Positions 1-11,600 of a stretch of DNA of 64,000 nt are shown here, one piece after another; within the stretch, counting starts at the first letter, position 1; every line of letters starts with the position of its first letter. Origin of the DNA: Rutpela maculata (lineage: Eukaryota > Arthropoda > Insecta > Coleoptera > Cerambycidae); contig OW386292.2 in assembly GCA_936432065.2 (NCBI GenBank), forward strand, positions 135,113,460 to 135,177,459. Reading direction: 5' to 3'. The position numbers were made by a program, and so were the translations under genes. The notes beneath the pieces were generated by a model. It ran no database searches. It saw nothing but the letters and a program-made list of their open reading frames with translations, and had not been told where the DNA came from.

Positions 1-3000
1 TATAATATTCTTAGTATATATAACATTTTTGAGAAGGAAACAATAATATTCGAGGAAAATAATATAAGAATATTCTCTCTAAATATTTATTAATTTAATT
101 TTAATTAATATCAAGATAATATGGTAAAATTTCTATTACATTTTTTATTTATTATAGGTAATAATATAAACCTATATAATTTTGTTATTATAATACCAAT
201 ATATTATTATTACCACTATTATATCCATTATTAGAAGATATACGATTTTTGAGAAGAAGACAATAATATTCCAGGAAAAATAATACAGGAATATTCCCAT
301 TAAACACTCAAACGTCGGTTGGAACTATAGGTAAGAGATTGCGTCAAATGCCAATTATGTAATAATGTCAGCGAAGGCAATTAACTGTTATAAGTCACGT
401 GTATTTAGAATTAATCGCGTATTTATTGGTATTTGACTCTTTCGAAGCCTTTCCAAGTTTGCGATAGATTTTTGTAGATAAATTTGGTTATAAGTCGCCG
501 AGTCCCAGTCCTACTACTGGTCTATGAGTATTCACCTAATAATTCGTATTGACAATCTAACACAATTCTCCGGTGTGATAACTTGAGACAGAATCTTACA
601 TGCAATATGCGCTACACTGATGATTCTGACGATAACCAACAGTTAAAAATCGATAGTTGTAAGCAATTATCGTGTCTCTTGTTGTAGTTTCAGTCCATTC
701 TGGTATCGTTCTCGTATAATAAACAATAAGTCAAGAAAATAATCATATATAACTGGTAAATGCCATTTCACTTTAAAACTGGTTATAATTCGTCAATTTA
801 TTATTACATATTATGTAATGCAACATAAATATCCAATAAAATAAGAATTAATCTGTATGTGAGAATAATATAAGCTTATACCCATAATATTCATGAAAGA
901 GTGGAATAATAATCTAGGAATATTCTATTGAGGGGAAATATTATTATAATATTTTTAAAATATTCCTAGAGTAACTTGATTATTCCTGTAATATGCGTTT
1001 TGGATAATCGTAGAATATCTATAAAAAAGAATATTCCTGTAACGTCTGGAATATTTAAAATTTTTTTAGGAATAATCAAATCTTCCAAATGTATAATCAA
1101 TGAATATTCCAGGAATCAAATTGTGCTATCTGGGTAGGAAGATATAAACATTCCTGATTTCATCTCGGTATTTATATTTGGATCGTCAAAAAAAATTCTA
1201 ACCTATGTTCCCTACAAGACTATTAAAACAGGGTGTAAGTTGCGATTTCCATAATACCTAAATAATATTCTCTAATCATGATAAAAGCAAATAAACAAAA
1301 ATATTCAACTGTAGAGGATTTTCTGTCTCCCTCGCACTTGTAAAACTACGTATTCAGGCAACAGAGACGAAGGACCCATATAATAATAATAATAATTTAT
1401 TTGTATTGCAAGGAGTACATAATAACATTGAATAACACAAAGAATAGATATCAACAGATATAATCATACAAAAAATTGTTTTTACTTGCCAATTCGATGA
1501 ATATAAATAATCCAATAAGTGTGGAAGTTTTTAGGTAGAAACTTGAGTGCACTACTCAATCACTCGTACACAAAATTTGGAAGTGTTTACAATACAACTT
1601 TTAGATAAAAATAAGCGCTAACTTGTAACCTACTATAATTCTAGTTTTATTTTTTTATTTTTGCTTATTTATATCCATTTTTTTTATTTTTCAACTTATA
1701 TTCACAACTGAAATATTTTTAGATAATAATAAACTGAAACTAAAAAAAAAAAAAAAAAATACAAAAAAATGAGACAATAACTTAATCATATTTTTGTTGT
1801 TTATTTATATTTTTTATTTTTTTAAAAATTTTATTCTGTACAAATAATTGTCCCTTCTGCTTTAATCCAATTATAATAATAGTAATAACAATAATATAAT
1901 AATAATAATTCTATACAAAGGTTTTGAATTTGTGTATATTGGCATTATCCTTTACACATCTATGTTAATACAACAGCCAAAAAAATTTGTACTATTGTGG
2001 AAACTTTCCTTTTGAAAGTTCCCCGAACGAAATTTTATAAAAATGAAAGTGTTCAATAAAATATTGGAATATTTGAAAGTTTATAAAATTTCGACAAAGT
2101 TTCCCTTGGGAACTTTCGGAATATTCAAATATTTCACTGAAAATTCATTTTTATCAAAATTTCTTTCTGGAAACTTTCACATGGAAAGAGACCTCCATGC
2201 GAGCACACTCCAGTATGTATAGAGCTCACTGAATGAGGCAGTACTAATTTTAGAGATAAATATTACTAGTCATAAAAAATATGAATGAAACAAATCAAGT
2301 TTTCTTATCACTGAAGGAACGTATGTGTATCGTGTAAATCGAGCATATGTTAAGATTGATTATAATAATTGAAGACCTAAGTGGATAAAGGTGCTATGTC
2401 GCATTTTAAAAAAAAATTACTTTATGCAACACCCTGATATAGCTTTAACACCCAATAAACGGTGAATTCTAAATTTGTAATATTTTATAGAAACTTTTTA
2501 ATTATAAAGGCGCCATGTCATACACACAACCAGTAATTTTAGTGGATGTACACAGTTTTGGACAGAAAAATCTAGTTTCGTAACAGCTTGATATTTTTCT
2601 TTAATATTAGTGTAAACAAAAGAACATAACCCAAAATTATCTATTTTATGAGGTATTATGCATTTGAATCGAAGACAAAATAAATAAGTTCCAACTCAAA
2701 ATAATTTTATATTCCTGAAATTTGGTATAGAGGTATAAAATTGCATTCAAATAACTTTTCTTAGTGGAATTTTTTCATATTTTGAAAAATAAAGGTACTT
2801 TATTAGTGGTGATTTTTACAACTTTGCTTATAGAACACCCTGTAGAACACCAAATCAAGTCATTTTTGGTATACTTTAGTTTTACAACAAGCAGGATTCA
2901 ATCCCCAAATACCATACCAAATTTCCAAAATTCCAAAATTTTTGGCCCATTACACCTCATGTTACGTCTATCCTGGGACACACTGTATATGTGATCCTGA

Positions 3001-3300
3001 ACCGTACAATCTACAGGATTTTCTGCAAGGAAATTATTGATGTTTACTTTTAAACATTTTAATTGATTATCGTAAGATCCAATTTTTATATTTTTATATA
3101 AACGTAATTACTGTTTTAAACTACCTCTATTGACTTATCTTATCTACATATTTTGTAGCTTATGAGACCAATAAATGTATTTGTATTATGTAACCAAGGA
3201 TCTTAGAATAACAAATCAGAATATTATATTATGACATATCTGGAGTTTGAAAATTAAATCTTTACAAATCAGAAATTATACATTTATTTAATAGCCCAAA
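1..3300. other. AT-rich intergenic DNA downstream of gene 1
   Basis: I see no convincing gene. Two roughly 55-bp direct repeats rich in GAGAAG..CAATAATATTC lie at 24-76 and 243-302, and GGAATATTCC-like motifs recur to 1130. An ATAATA microsatellite lies at about 1381-1396. An imperfect inverted repeat of about 70 bp arms lies at about 2000-2190. A GGGACACACTGTATA motif near 2976 resembles a foldback-element end. The 76-codon frame at 2764-2994 has no recognisable content. Confidence 0.5.
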
Positions 3301-3310
3301 AAGCTATATA

Positions 3311-3370
3311 TACACAGATACTTCTGTGTGGTTTCCTGTACAAGCGAAGTTGACTTTTATATTTTGTCTG
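3311..3370 (-). pseudogene. Probable finger remnant on the far side of the SINE
   Basis: The sequence CAGATACTTCTG, a degraded middle, and TTTTATATTTTGTCTG match the linker and finger start of other repeats read on the minus strand. The SINE duplication lies at its edge, so it is the other half of the interrupted module. It is heavily decayed. Confidence 0.5.
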
Positions 3371-3740
3371 GGCGAGCGTAGAGGCGACTTCAATGTGAAT
3401 GTTAGTCGATATTCCGTTGAAGCAACGTCGAGCGCGGTTAGTACTTGGATGGGTGACCCATCTTGGGAAATACAGCGTTCTCGTCCCACCTTCTAGCGGC
3501 TTGTATATCAGTGTATACGCGGAAGGTATGTAATTTCAGACGAGGATTATGTAGTGGATATACCATCCTTCGGAGGGGTCCCTTGTCTATTAAATGTTAG
3601 GCAAGTAAAAGATCCCTACTCTTCTTAAGGGAAGAGGTTCGGCAAAATTTCCAGGTTTGTGGTAGCTCGTCTCCTGGCATCGGTGATAGGCCCTGATAGC
3701 GGAAATAGGCCCCGATGTTAAATAGATGAAAAAAAAAAAA
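3371..3740 (+). repeat. 5S rRNA-derived SINE with poly-A tail
   Basis: The first 118 bases resemble a whole 5S rRNA. The internal promoter half is very clear: AAGCAACGTCGAGCGCGG, then GGTTAGTACTTGGATGGGTG, then CTTGGGAAATACAGCG. About 240 bases of unrelated body follow, ending in A12 at 3729-3740. The element is flanked by a 9-bp target-site duplication, TTTTGTCTG (3362-3370 and 3742-3750). That sequence belongs to the finger array, so the SINE landed in a dead finger of gene 1. This is the SINE3 type of organisation. Confidence 0.85.
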
Positions 3741-3741
3741 T

Positions 3742-3814
3742 TTTTGTCTGATATGAACAAGAGTCACATTTATACATTTCTACTTCCGAAGGACTCTGTA
3801 CCTGCACATGTACT
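3742..3814 (-). pseudogene. Out-of-frame finger remnant beyond the gene 1 stop
   Basis: Finger-repeat sequence continues past the stop on the minus strand: a degraded linker (QSPSEVEMYKCDSCSYQT in another frame) up to the poly-A end of the SINE. It shows that the array was once longer and is now untranslated. Confidence 0.75.
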
Positions 3815-5663
3815 TTAAGATGACATTTTTGTTTTGCCTGAAATGAACAAGTCACATTTGTACGTTGTTATTTCTGAACGACTCCTATGCAGAAGCAAAT
3901 GCTTTTTAAGGTTATTTTTCCATCGTGTCTGATGTGAACAAGAGTCACATTTATACACCGCTACTTCCGAAGGACTCTGATGTACTAGGAGATGTCTTTT
4001 AAGCTCACTTTTCCGTTTTGACTGATATGAACAGGAGTCGCATTTATTCATTGCTACTTCTGAAGGACTCTTATGTACCAGCAAATGTTTTTTAAGGTTA
4101 GATATTCGTTTTGCCTGATATGAACAAGAGTCACATTTATACATTGCTAATTCTGAAGGACTCTTATGTACCAGCAAATGTGTTTTAAGGTTGCGTTTCA
4201 GTTTTGTCTGAAATGAACAAGAGTCACATTTATACATTGTTACTTCTGAAAGATCATTATGCAACAGCAAATGAGTCTTGAGGCAACCACCAAATTTTGC
4301 CTGAAAAGAACAAAATTCACAATTGTACAGTACTTCTGGACTCGTATGTACCAGCAAACGACTGTTAAAATTATATTCCGGTATAGACTGAAATGAACAA
4401 GCATTACATTTACACATTGTTATGTCTGAAAGATTCTTATGCACCAGTAAATGTGTTTTAAGGTTACTTTTCTGTCTTGTCTGAAATGAACAATAGTCAC
4501 ATTTGTACACTGCTACTTCTGAAGGACTCTTATGTACTAGCAGATGTCTTTTAAGGCTAGTTTTCAGTTTTGTCTGATATGAACAAGAGTCGCATGCATA
4601 CATTGTTACTTCTGAAGCACTCTTATGTACTAGTAGATGTTTTTTAAGGCTACCTTTCAGTTTTGTCTGATATGAACAAGAGTCACATGCGTACATTGTT
4701 ACTTGTGAAGGACTATTATGTGACAGCAAATAATGTACTTTAAGACTACTTTTTCGTCTTGTTTGGTATGAACAAGAGTCACATTTGTACATTGTTACAT
4801 CTGAAGAAGGCTTATGTACCAGCACATGTCTTTTAAGATAATCTATTCGTCTTGTTTGGTATGAACAAGAGTCACATTTGTACATTGTAACTTCTGAAGG
4901 ACTCTTATGTACCAGCAAATGTACTTTAAGGTTACTTTTCTGTTTTGTCTGAAATGAACAACAGTCACATTTGTACATTGTTATTTCTGAAGGGCTCTTG
5001 TGGACTAGTACATGTTCTTTAAGGCGAGTTTTCTGTCTCGTCTGATACGAACAAGAGTCGCATTTGTACATTGTTCCTTCTGAAGGACTATTATGATGTG
5101 ACAGCAAATGTACTTTTAGATTACCTTTTCGTCTTGTTTGGTATGAACAATAGTCACATTTGTATATTGTTACTTCTGAAGGACTCTTATGCACCAACAA
5201 ATGTTTTTTGAGACAATCTATTCGTCTTGTTTGGTATGAACAAGAGTCACATTTATTCACTGGTACTTCTGAAGGATTCTTATGTACCAGTAAATGTACT
5301 TTAAGGTTACTTTTATGTTTTGTCTGAAATGAACAAGTGTCACATTTGTACATTGTTACTTCTGAAGTGCTCTTGTGTACCAGTAGATGATATTTAAGGC
5401 TACTTTTCTGTTTTGTCTGAAATGAACATGAGTCACATTTGTACATTGTTACCTCTGAAGGAGCCTTATGTACCAGGAGATGTTTATTAAGGTCAGCTTT
5501 CAGTTTTGTCTGATATGAACAAGAGTCGCATCTGTGCATTTTGAATGAGTGTTTAATGTATGGTTTAGATAAATCCCCCATGAAGTCTGGCATTAAACAT
5601 TTCCCTGCTCTATGTAATCCAGTGGTGACTTCTGGTTGAGGCAAAACAACACCATCTTCAAAC
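3815..5663 (-). CDS. Gene 1 exon 4: 18-module C2H2 finger array
   Basis: This exon is 1,849 bp. After a short basic lead-in (FEDGVVLPQPEV) come 18 modules with a 31-residue (93-bp) period, C-x2-C-x12-H-x3-H. Most start YKCDSCSYQT or YKCDSCSFQT. The linker is KSPSEVTM rather than TGEKP. Module 13 (about 4330-4415) has lost its first histidine (R in its place) and is probably inactive. Modules 5 and 9 carry an extra residue next to the second histidine. The frame ends in a broken 19th module, where a 2-nt loss relative to other repeats gives KCDLFISGKTKMSS and a stop at 3815. Confidence 0.9.
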
Positions 5664-8600
5664 CTGAAAGTTATAAAAATGGTTATTACAATAATGTGAA
5701 AGGGCATCCAAGAATGAAATTTTCATCATAACTACTATATTATCGTCTTGTAGGTTAAATTGTAGATTTCAAAATATTCTTTGAGTTGTTAACAATGTGT
5801 TTCCCAGGAAATTGACTTTAGAAGTTTCTTTCTAATTTAGTTGTATGCCCATAAAACCCTACACAGCATAGAGTTTCAAATTATTGCATGAGTTCATCAT
5901 GAGCAAGAAATATGATTTGTTTTCTGTCACAAGTGTAAAAACATTTGATAATTCCAATATTCCACTGTCAAACTTGAATATCAGTCTGGAAGTGCTCTAT
6001 CAGGAGGTGGTTAACTCAAGCTCAATTTAAATTTTAAAATATTGTATACCTAGATATAACTATATAAATTACAAGCACACAACCTAAAATTTAAGCCTTT
6101 TTGATATTCCACTATATTTTATGATTTGGAGGCATCTCTCTTCAGAATGGACCAATATGCCCAGAGTCCCAAAGTCCCAAGGAACAATCTATAGGGTGCT
6201 ATAAAACTATTTATAAAATCCTGGAGCTAAATTCTCGTGCTTAATCGAATAAATTCGTGCACGAATTATTTCGAAGCATTCCTTTGCGAGTAGTTGCACT
6301 GTTTCTTATTCTTGACCAACCTTCGTAACCGCGTATTCGAGTTGCCACGCGAAACACTTGGCAACAGTGTAATTGACTGCGATTTCTTTGTTTGCAACTT
6401 GAAACACGTGGTTGACATAACCTAAAAAAGGACCTAGCCCCAGAGAATGGCAAAAAAGTAGCATGGTAGAATATTTGAAGAGATGGCCGTTTTTAATTAG
6501 AGGCAAATTTAGTAACACTTTTACTTATAAGGATGCGCAAAAGAGCTGGATTGAATTAAGTACAATATTAAATAGTATTCCAGGGTGGCTATTCTTGAGC
6601 GCGAGAGAAATTGTTACTCCCCGGTGAATTTATTCCCTCGCCTTTCACTTGAAATTCCTCTATTCGAAAAACGTGTATTCTTAAACAAAAGGAATAACGA
6701 GGGACCGGTGGAAGTTTGAGGGAGAAGTCTACAGTGTTGTCATATTGTTCTTCACCGTATAATCAATCAGAATTCTCCTATATCAGATATTTGTCAGCTG
6801 TCAGCTAGTGGTGGCGATACAGTTGACAGATCAAAAACATGCATTTATTATAGGGATCAAAAAGTGAATGTCATACCACAGTATTTATGTCTCATACGAA
6901 ACCAATTAATATTGTTTATCGTGTACATAGTAAAATGAACACCGATTATTTAAAAAAGTCGTGTCATATAAGTACACAAAAAGATGTACTACCTAGTTAA
7001 GCACATCGAAGAAAATCCACAAATGTACAGTGAAAATTTGCAAGCTAATGCAGTACAAACTTCTGTTATACGACTTACACTGACTTGACTTACTGCAGTA
7101 TATTGATTGGTACCAGTTATTTCTTGATAACTGCCAGTAGCCAAAAAACGTAATGTAACAAATATCTAAAAATATGGTTTAGTTTTAAATAAAGTACTTT
7201 ATTTCATATACCTAACCTACCAAACTAAACAATATGAATGAGTTAAAATGAAACTTAATGTAATATTACCTGTTGAAATCCTGATCATTTGTTTTTATTT
7301 CAATCTCATCATTAATTAAAGATTTGTGGCACATTTCAACCCAGTTTTCATCCTTGACAGGTTTATTATTCCCTTCTTTACACTCCAACATATCATTTGA
7401 TGAAAATTTTTGTTCATCCATGTCCATAAAACTTTCATTTTTATGGTCTGTCTCCTCTTCGGCATCGCCAATTTTTCTCTCATCAACATTTTCTTTTTCC
7501 TCGCAGAATTGTGGTTCTGGTTTGACTACATTAACTGAGATACCATCGACATCACTCATTACATCTCTCACTGTAAATTGTAATAACTCACTTAGTTCTA
7601 GTTGACCTCTACTGGTTTTATCTTGAGTTGCAAAATATTTCTTAATCTTTTTCTCTAAAATCAAACAGTTTGTCACAAAACGAAAATAGTTCTGTAGAGA
7701 TTCATGGCAGGCTGGACAGATTACAGGTTTCTTGATGATACTCAAATTCTATAAAAAAAAAAATATATAAAAATTAAACACTAAAAATGAAACGTATATG
7801 AAAAAAAGTTTTTCAAATTTTGCAAATGCAATATGTTTATTTAGAGGTAAAATTAGGCAAATATGAAAATTAGCGCCGCAATAACAAAAATTATTTTCAT
7901 TCTCTTTGGGCAAATCTATGAACAAGTCCCTGTAAAAATATTCCAATCAATGAATGTCCAAAAGGGGATTGTAGAGAACATGCAGGAGGGGAGAATTTTC
8001 CTCTTCAGCAATGTGTTGGAGATAGCTAAAAGTCCTCGGCCCTAGCCCCACCACTTCAAGGGGAGGAGGGGCTGGAAAAGTTCCTTTTTTCGATTCTTCG
8101 CTTATAACTTGTAAACGAGGCATCGTACGGAAAAAGGTAGTTTGTGCAAGATTAAACATAATTAAATTTCCTACAAGGACGTCTATATTCATTTTCTTCC
8201 TATGTGTTATAGTTTGTTTACAAGAAATATTCGTCAGCCAAAATTGATAATAGTTAATAAACTAATTAATTAGGTACCTTGATATTTTTATTATCATGCT
8301 CCCCCCCCCCGAAAAAAAAAAAATTAATAATTAATAATGATATGGTAAATATTACAAAAAACATATACAAGTGAAATGTACAAAAACATGAATCGATTAG
8401 TTATTACTATTAATTAGTTTGGTGGTGATGCCACAATATCTAAGTACATCTATATGTATGAAGGAAAGCAAGAAAAATTTAAATTGGCAAAGGGGCACAA
8501 AGCAAGAAGTGTGACGATTATTAATCAAAAATTAAGTGTCATCAGGGTGCCACGGGACCAATGCTCGGGCAGGTTAACACGAATCTAACACAAAAAACAA

Positions 8601-11600
8601 ATTAAGTTACTACTACTCTAGCAATTACTCAAAGCAGGGTTATGGTACACCTTACAAGAAGTACGGTTCAGTTATGAGTGCCCAGTGGTCTGCATGTACC
8701 TGGTGGCCTCCCTCGAGGACAGTTGAGCAATATTAAATAGTGAGGTTATTTTAAAACAAATGGTACCTAGAGTCAAATGACTTTCGAACTATGCACTTCG
8801 TGGTAACGCAGAAAAGGCCTTTCCCTTGCTGTACAGGAGAGGAGTGTGTACAATTATATTACACAAAGCGTACTAAATGTTTAAATATAACCCTCAATTC
8901 ACCACCCTACTAAAATTCAAAATGGCACTCGCCTAGTGGCCCAAAAATACCAGCAATTATTTAAAGGAAATTTTGCATAAATATGACCCACTCTGCTTAC
9001 AAAGGTACTAAAATCGTGGCCTCGAAGCCAACTTATACTACTTTACATGTATAAAATCGATACAAGTAAATATAACTTACCACGGACAAATTAAAAATTC
9101 AAATAAAAGTGGTCAGTATCTGCCACACAAACAAGACTAATAAACTAACAAGTCTTAATTACAAAGAAAAGAATAATAAAAAACACACACATTCGGCTTC
9201 AACCTCCAGCGGGACAGCGAAAGTAAAAATGTGTAAAAATCACTTAGTCGGGGCCTTCTCAGGTTTATGTAACACTCCAAGGGTTCTGATCTGTCCTAGG
9301 CCACTCGAAGTGGGTCGTGTGATTGAAGGTCGCCGACAATGAGGTAGCAGCACCCCAGCTCTGCCTCTACAGTGATGTTTCTTGAAACTATCTCTCGTCG
9401 TCTAGGTTCTCATATCCCATAAAGCCATATGTCATAATAGGGGCCAAACGCACCAGACTCAAATCCTCACGGCTGTCGAGGGGAAGGCTTCCGAAGTGTA
9501 AAGAAGAACTGAGATGTCTCCAGAGTAAATCAAGGAGGCTCTACAAGGCCTCAAAACAACAAAGGGTTCTTAACCACGAGCAGCTCAGCTGCCGCAGGGG
9601 GTCTTCACACACCAAAAGAATAATGAGGTACAGACAAGACAAGGCAAGACAAGGGGAGAAAAGAAAAGAACCCTGAAATATAACAAGAGGAGAACTTAAA
9701 ATACAAAACCATTAAATAGTACTCACGGACTTTTCCGGTTCTTTTTAGCAAAAATTGCAATAAAAGAAGATGGCGGAGTCACGCCGGCTTCGTCTCCCAA
9801 AAAAAACTTGGTTTCGTTGGAGGTTTCCATGCCAACACAATAATCTCCAAAACTCCAATGAATATCACACAATAAATAACCAGGAAACCTCTCCAAATTA
9901 GAGTTGCGTTTCACAAATCCATGTTCTCCACATAATATTCCTAATATTCGCACACATTAAACGCTCCCAGCTGACGTTCCACCTTGACCGCCAAGTACCA
10001 TCCCCGCCTTGGCCTTTCTAATCACATTTCCTTCGTCGATTGAAGCCGAAATCGATGCTACCATTATGCAACTCAATATATTCCCAGCCTGTTCTCCTAT
10101 ACTCCCCGCTATCTAGCGGTGGATAGAATGACACACGCAGCACACATGGTGTTACCTAGATGTACCACAGTAGATTGAAAAGGTGTTCTAACAGAACTTC
10201 GGATTGTAACAATATCAAAGCGGTTTACCGTGATCTGTTAATAAATTGCGGTCAGAAAACGATCTTTCAACACACAACACTCGACGTATTTACTAAAGTA
10301 ATATTTTGTCGAAATCCATACATTTCCTTAAATATACACTGTGACTCACTTAAAATGAAGACACCCTTAAAACTTTTTTATTCTATTTCCGATTTGAATC
10401 AAATTTTACTCAAGTATAGAATAAATTAGGATCTACTTATGACCAGAAAAACATTCCCATGCTACAAAGGCAAAGCCACCGGTACCAATATATGAGACAA
10501 AAATAAAAGCATTTTGAATTCTAAATTCTAAAAAATGCATCAGATCGTCGCTAGAAACGTCCATACACCAAAATTTGATTTGGTTATTGATGGGGAATTT
10601 CTCATACATAAGCTCACCTGGCAAAGGGTATCCTCAATTTCCGCAATTTGTGGTGGATACGTAAAATTCGTCAAGACCTACTAATATGATTTTTAATATT
10701 TTTCAGCATATGCGTAATCCTTTTATAGATACAGATTGTTCATTGGGCCAATATTTTTAGGTAAGCAAATCAGATACAATATTAACTTCATTTAATCAAC
10801 ATTGGAGCAATATGTAAAAATTAATATTAGGCACTATAGCACTTTGACATATCTAATTTATTTCTTGGGCTTTTTAGTATTTCAGCAGTTTTTTCCAAAA
10901 GATTAATGTGTGATGTAAGTAGCATTAAGCACGAGAATCAAAACATCAACTTGCGCTTGAGAAGGATAGAGCAAATGCTACAACCAATATCACTTGTAGG
11001 ACTGGCAATTATATGTCTATTTTATCCCCGAGGAGGAAAAAGATATTTAAAACATGCCTTTCACCACAGGCGAGGAAATAATGGGTGGAAATCAGCAACT
11101 AGCAGAAAAGTAGGAAAATATAAAGTGGGAAGGGTATTTATTGTCACATAAATATTATTAAAATACTGGTAATATTTAGGTTTAAATGTTCTATTCAGGA
11201 AAAATAAACAAAATCAGGAATCAGTGTCAAAGTTTAGATTTTTTTATGTAGTGTCTAATAAGTAAAAAATTAAACTAGTGAGTTTGCCGTGCCCAACTGA
11301 TTTTCACTGGGGGTAGTTCAAAGCCGATTTTAAGAAATCTCAGATGTGCAAATATATCAGCAAATAAAGATGGGGAAGTAAATCTTGCAAATCCATACGA
11401 AATATTGGTAGCCCGAGAAATGAAACAGATGAATGCAGAGACAATAAGAAATAAGCTTATTTTTATTGATTTTGTTAAGTTTCAGAAAATGTTTTGATTT
11501 TTACTTTTAAGTTTTCTTTTATAATTTATGTAATTACCACATTTAAATTTTTATTTGTTTATGGTTTTATAGAAATTAATTTTAAAATTTTCAGATTCTG

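Noticed and set aside
3371..3488. Functional 5S rRNA gene
   Set aside because: The 5' half is diverged, no terminator T-run follows the 5S part, and the unit ends in poly-A with a target-site duplication.
3815..5540. Regular 93-bp repeats that could suggest a CRISPR or satellite array
   Set aside because: They encode in-frame zinc-finger modules with conserved cysteines and histidines; there are no unique spacers.
6241..6518. Two overlapping minus-strand frames in intron 3 of gene 1
   Set aside because: They are short, overlap each other in different frames, have no recognisable content and no counterpart in gene 2.
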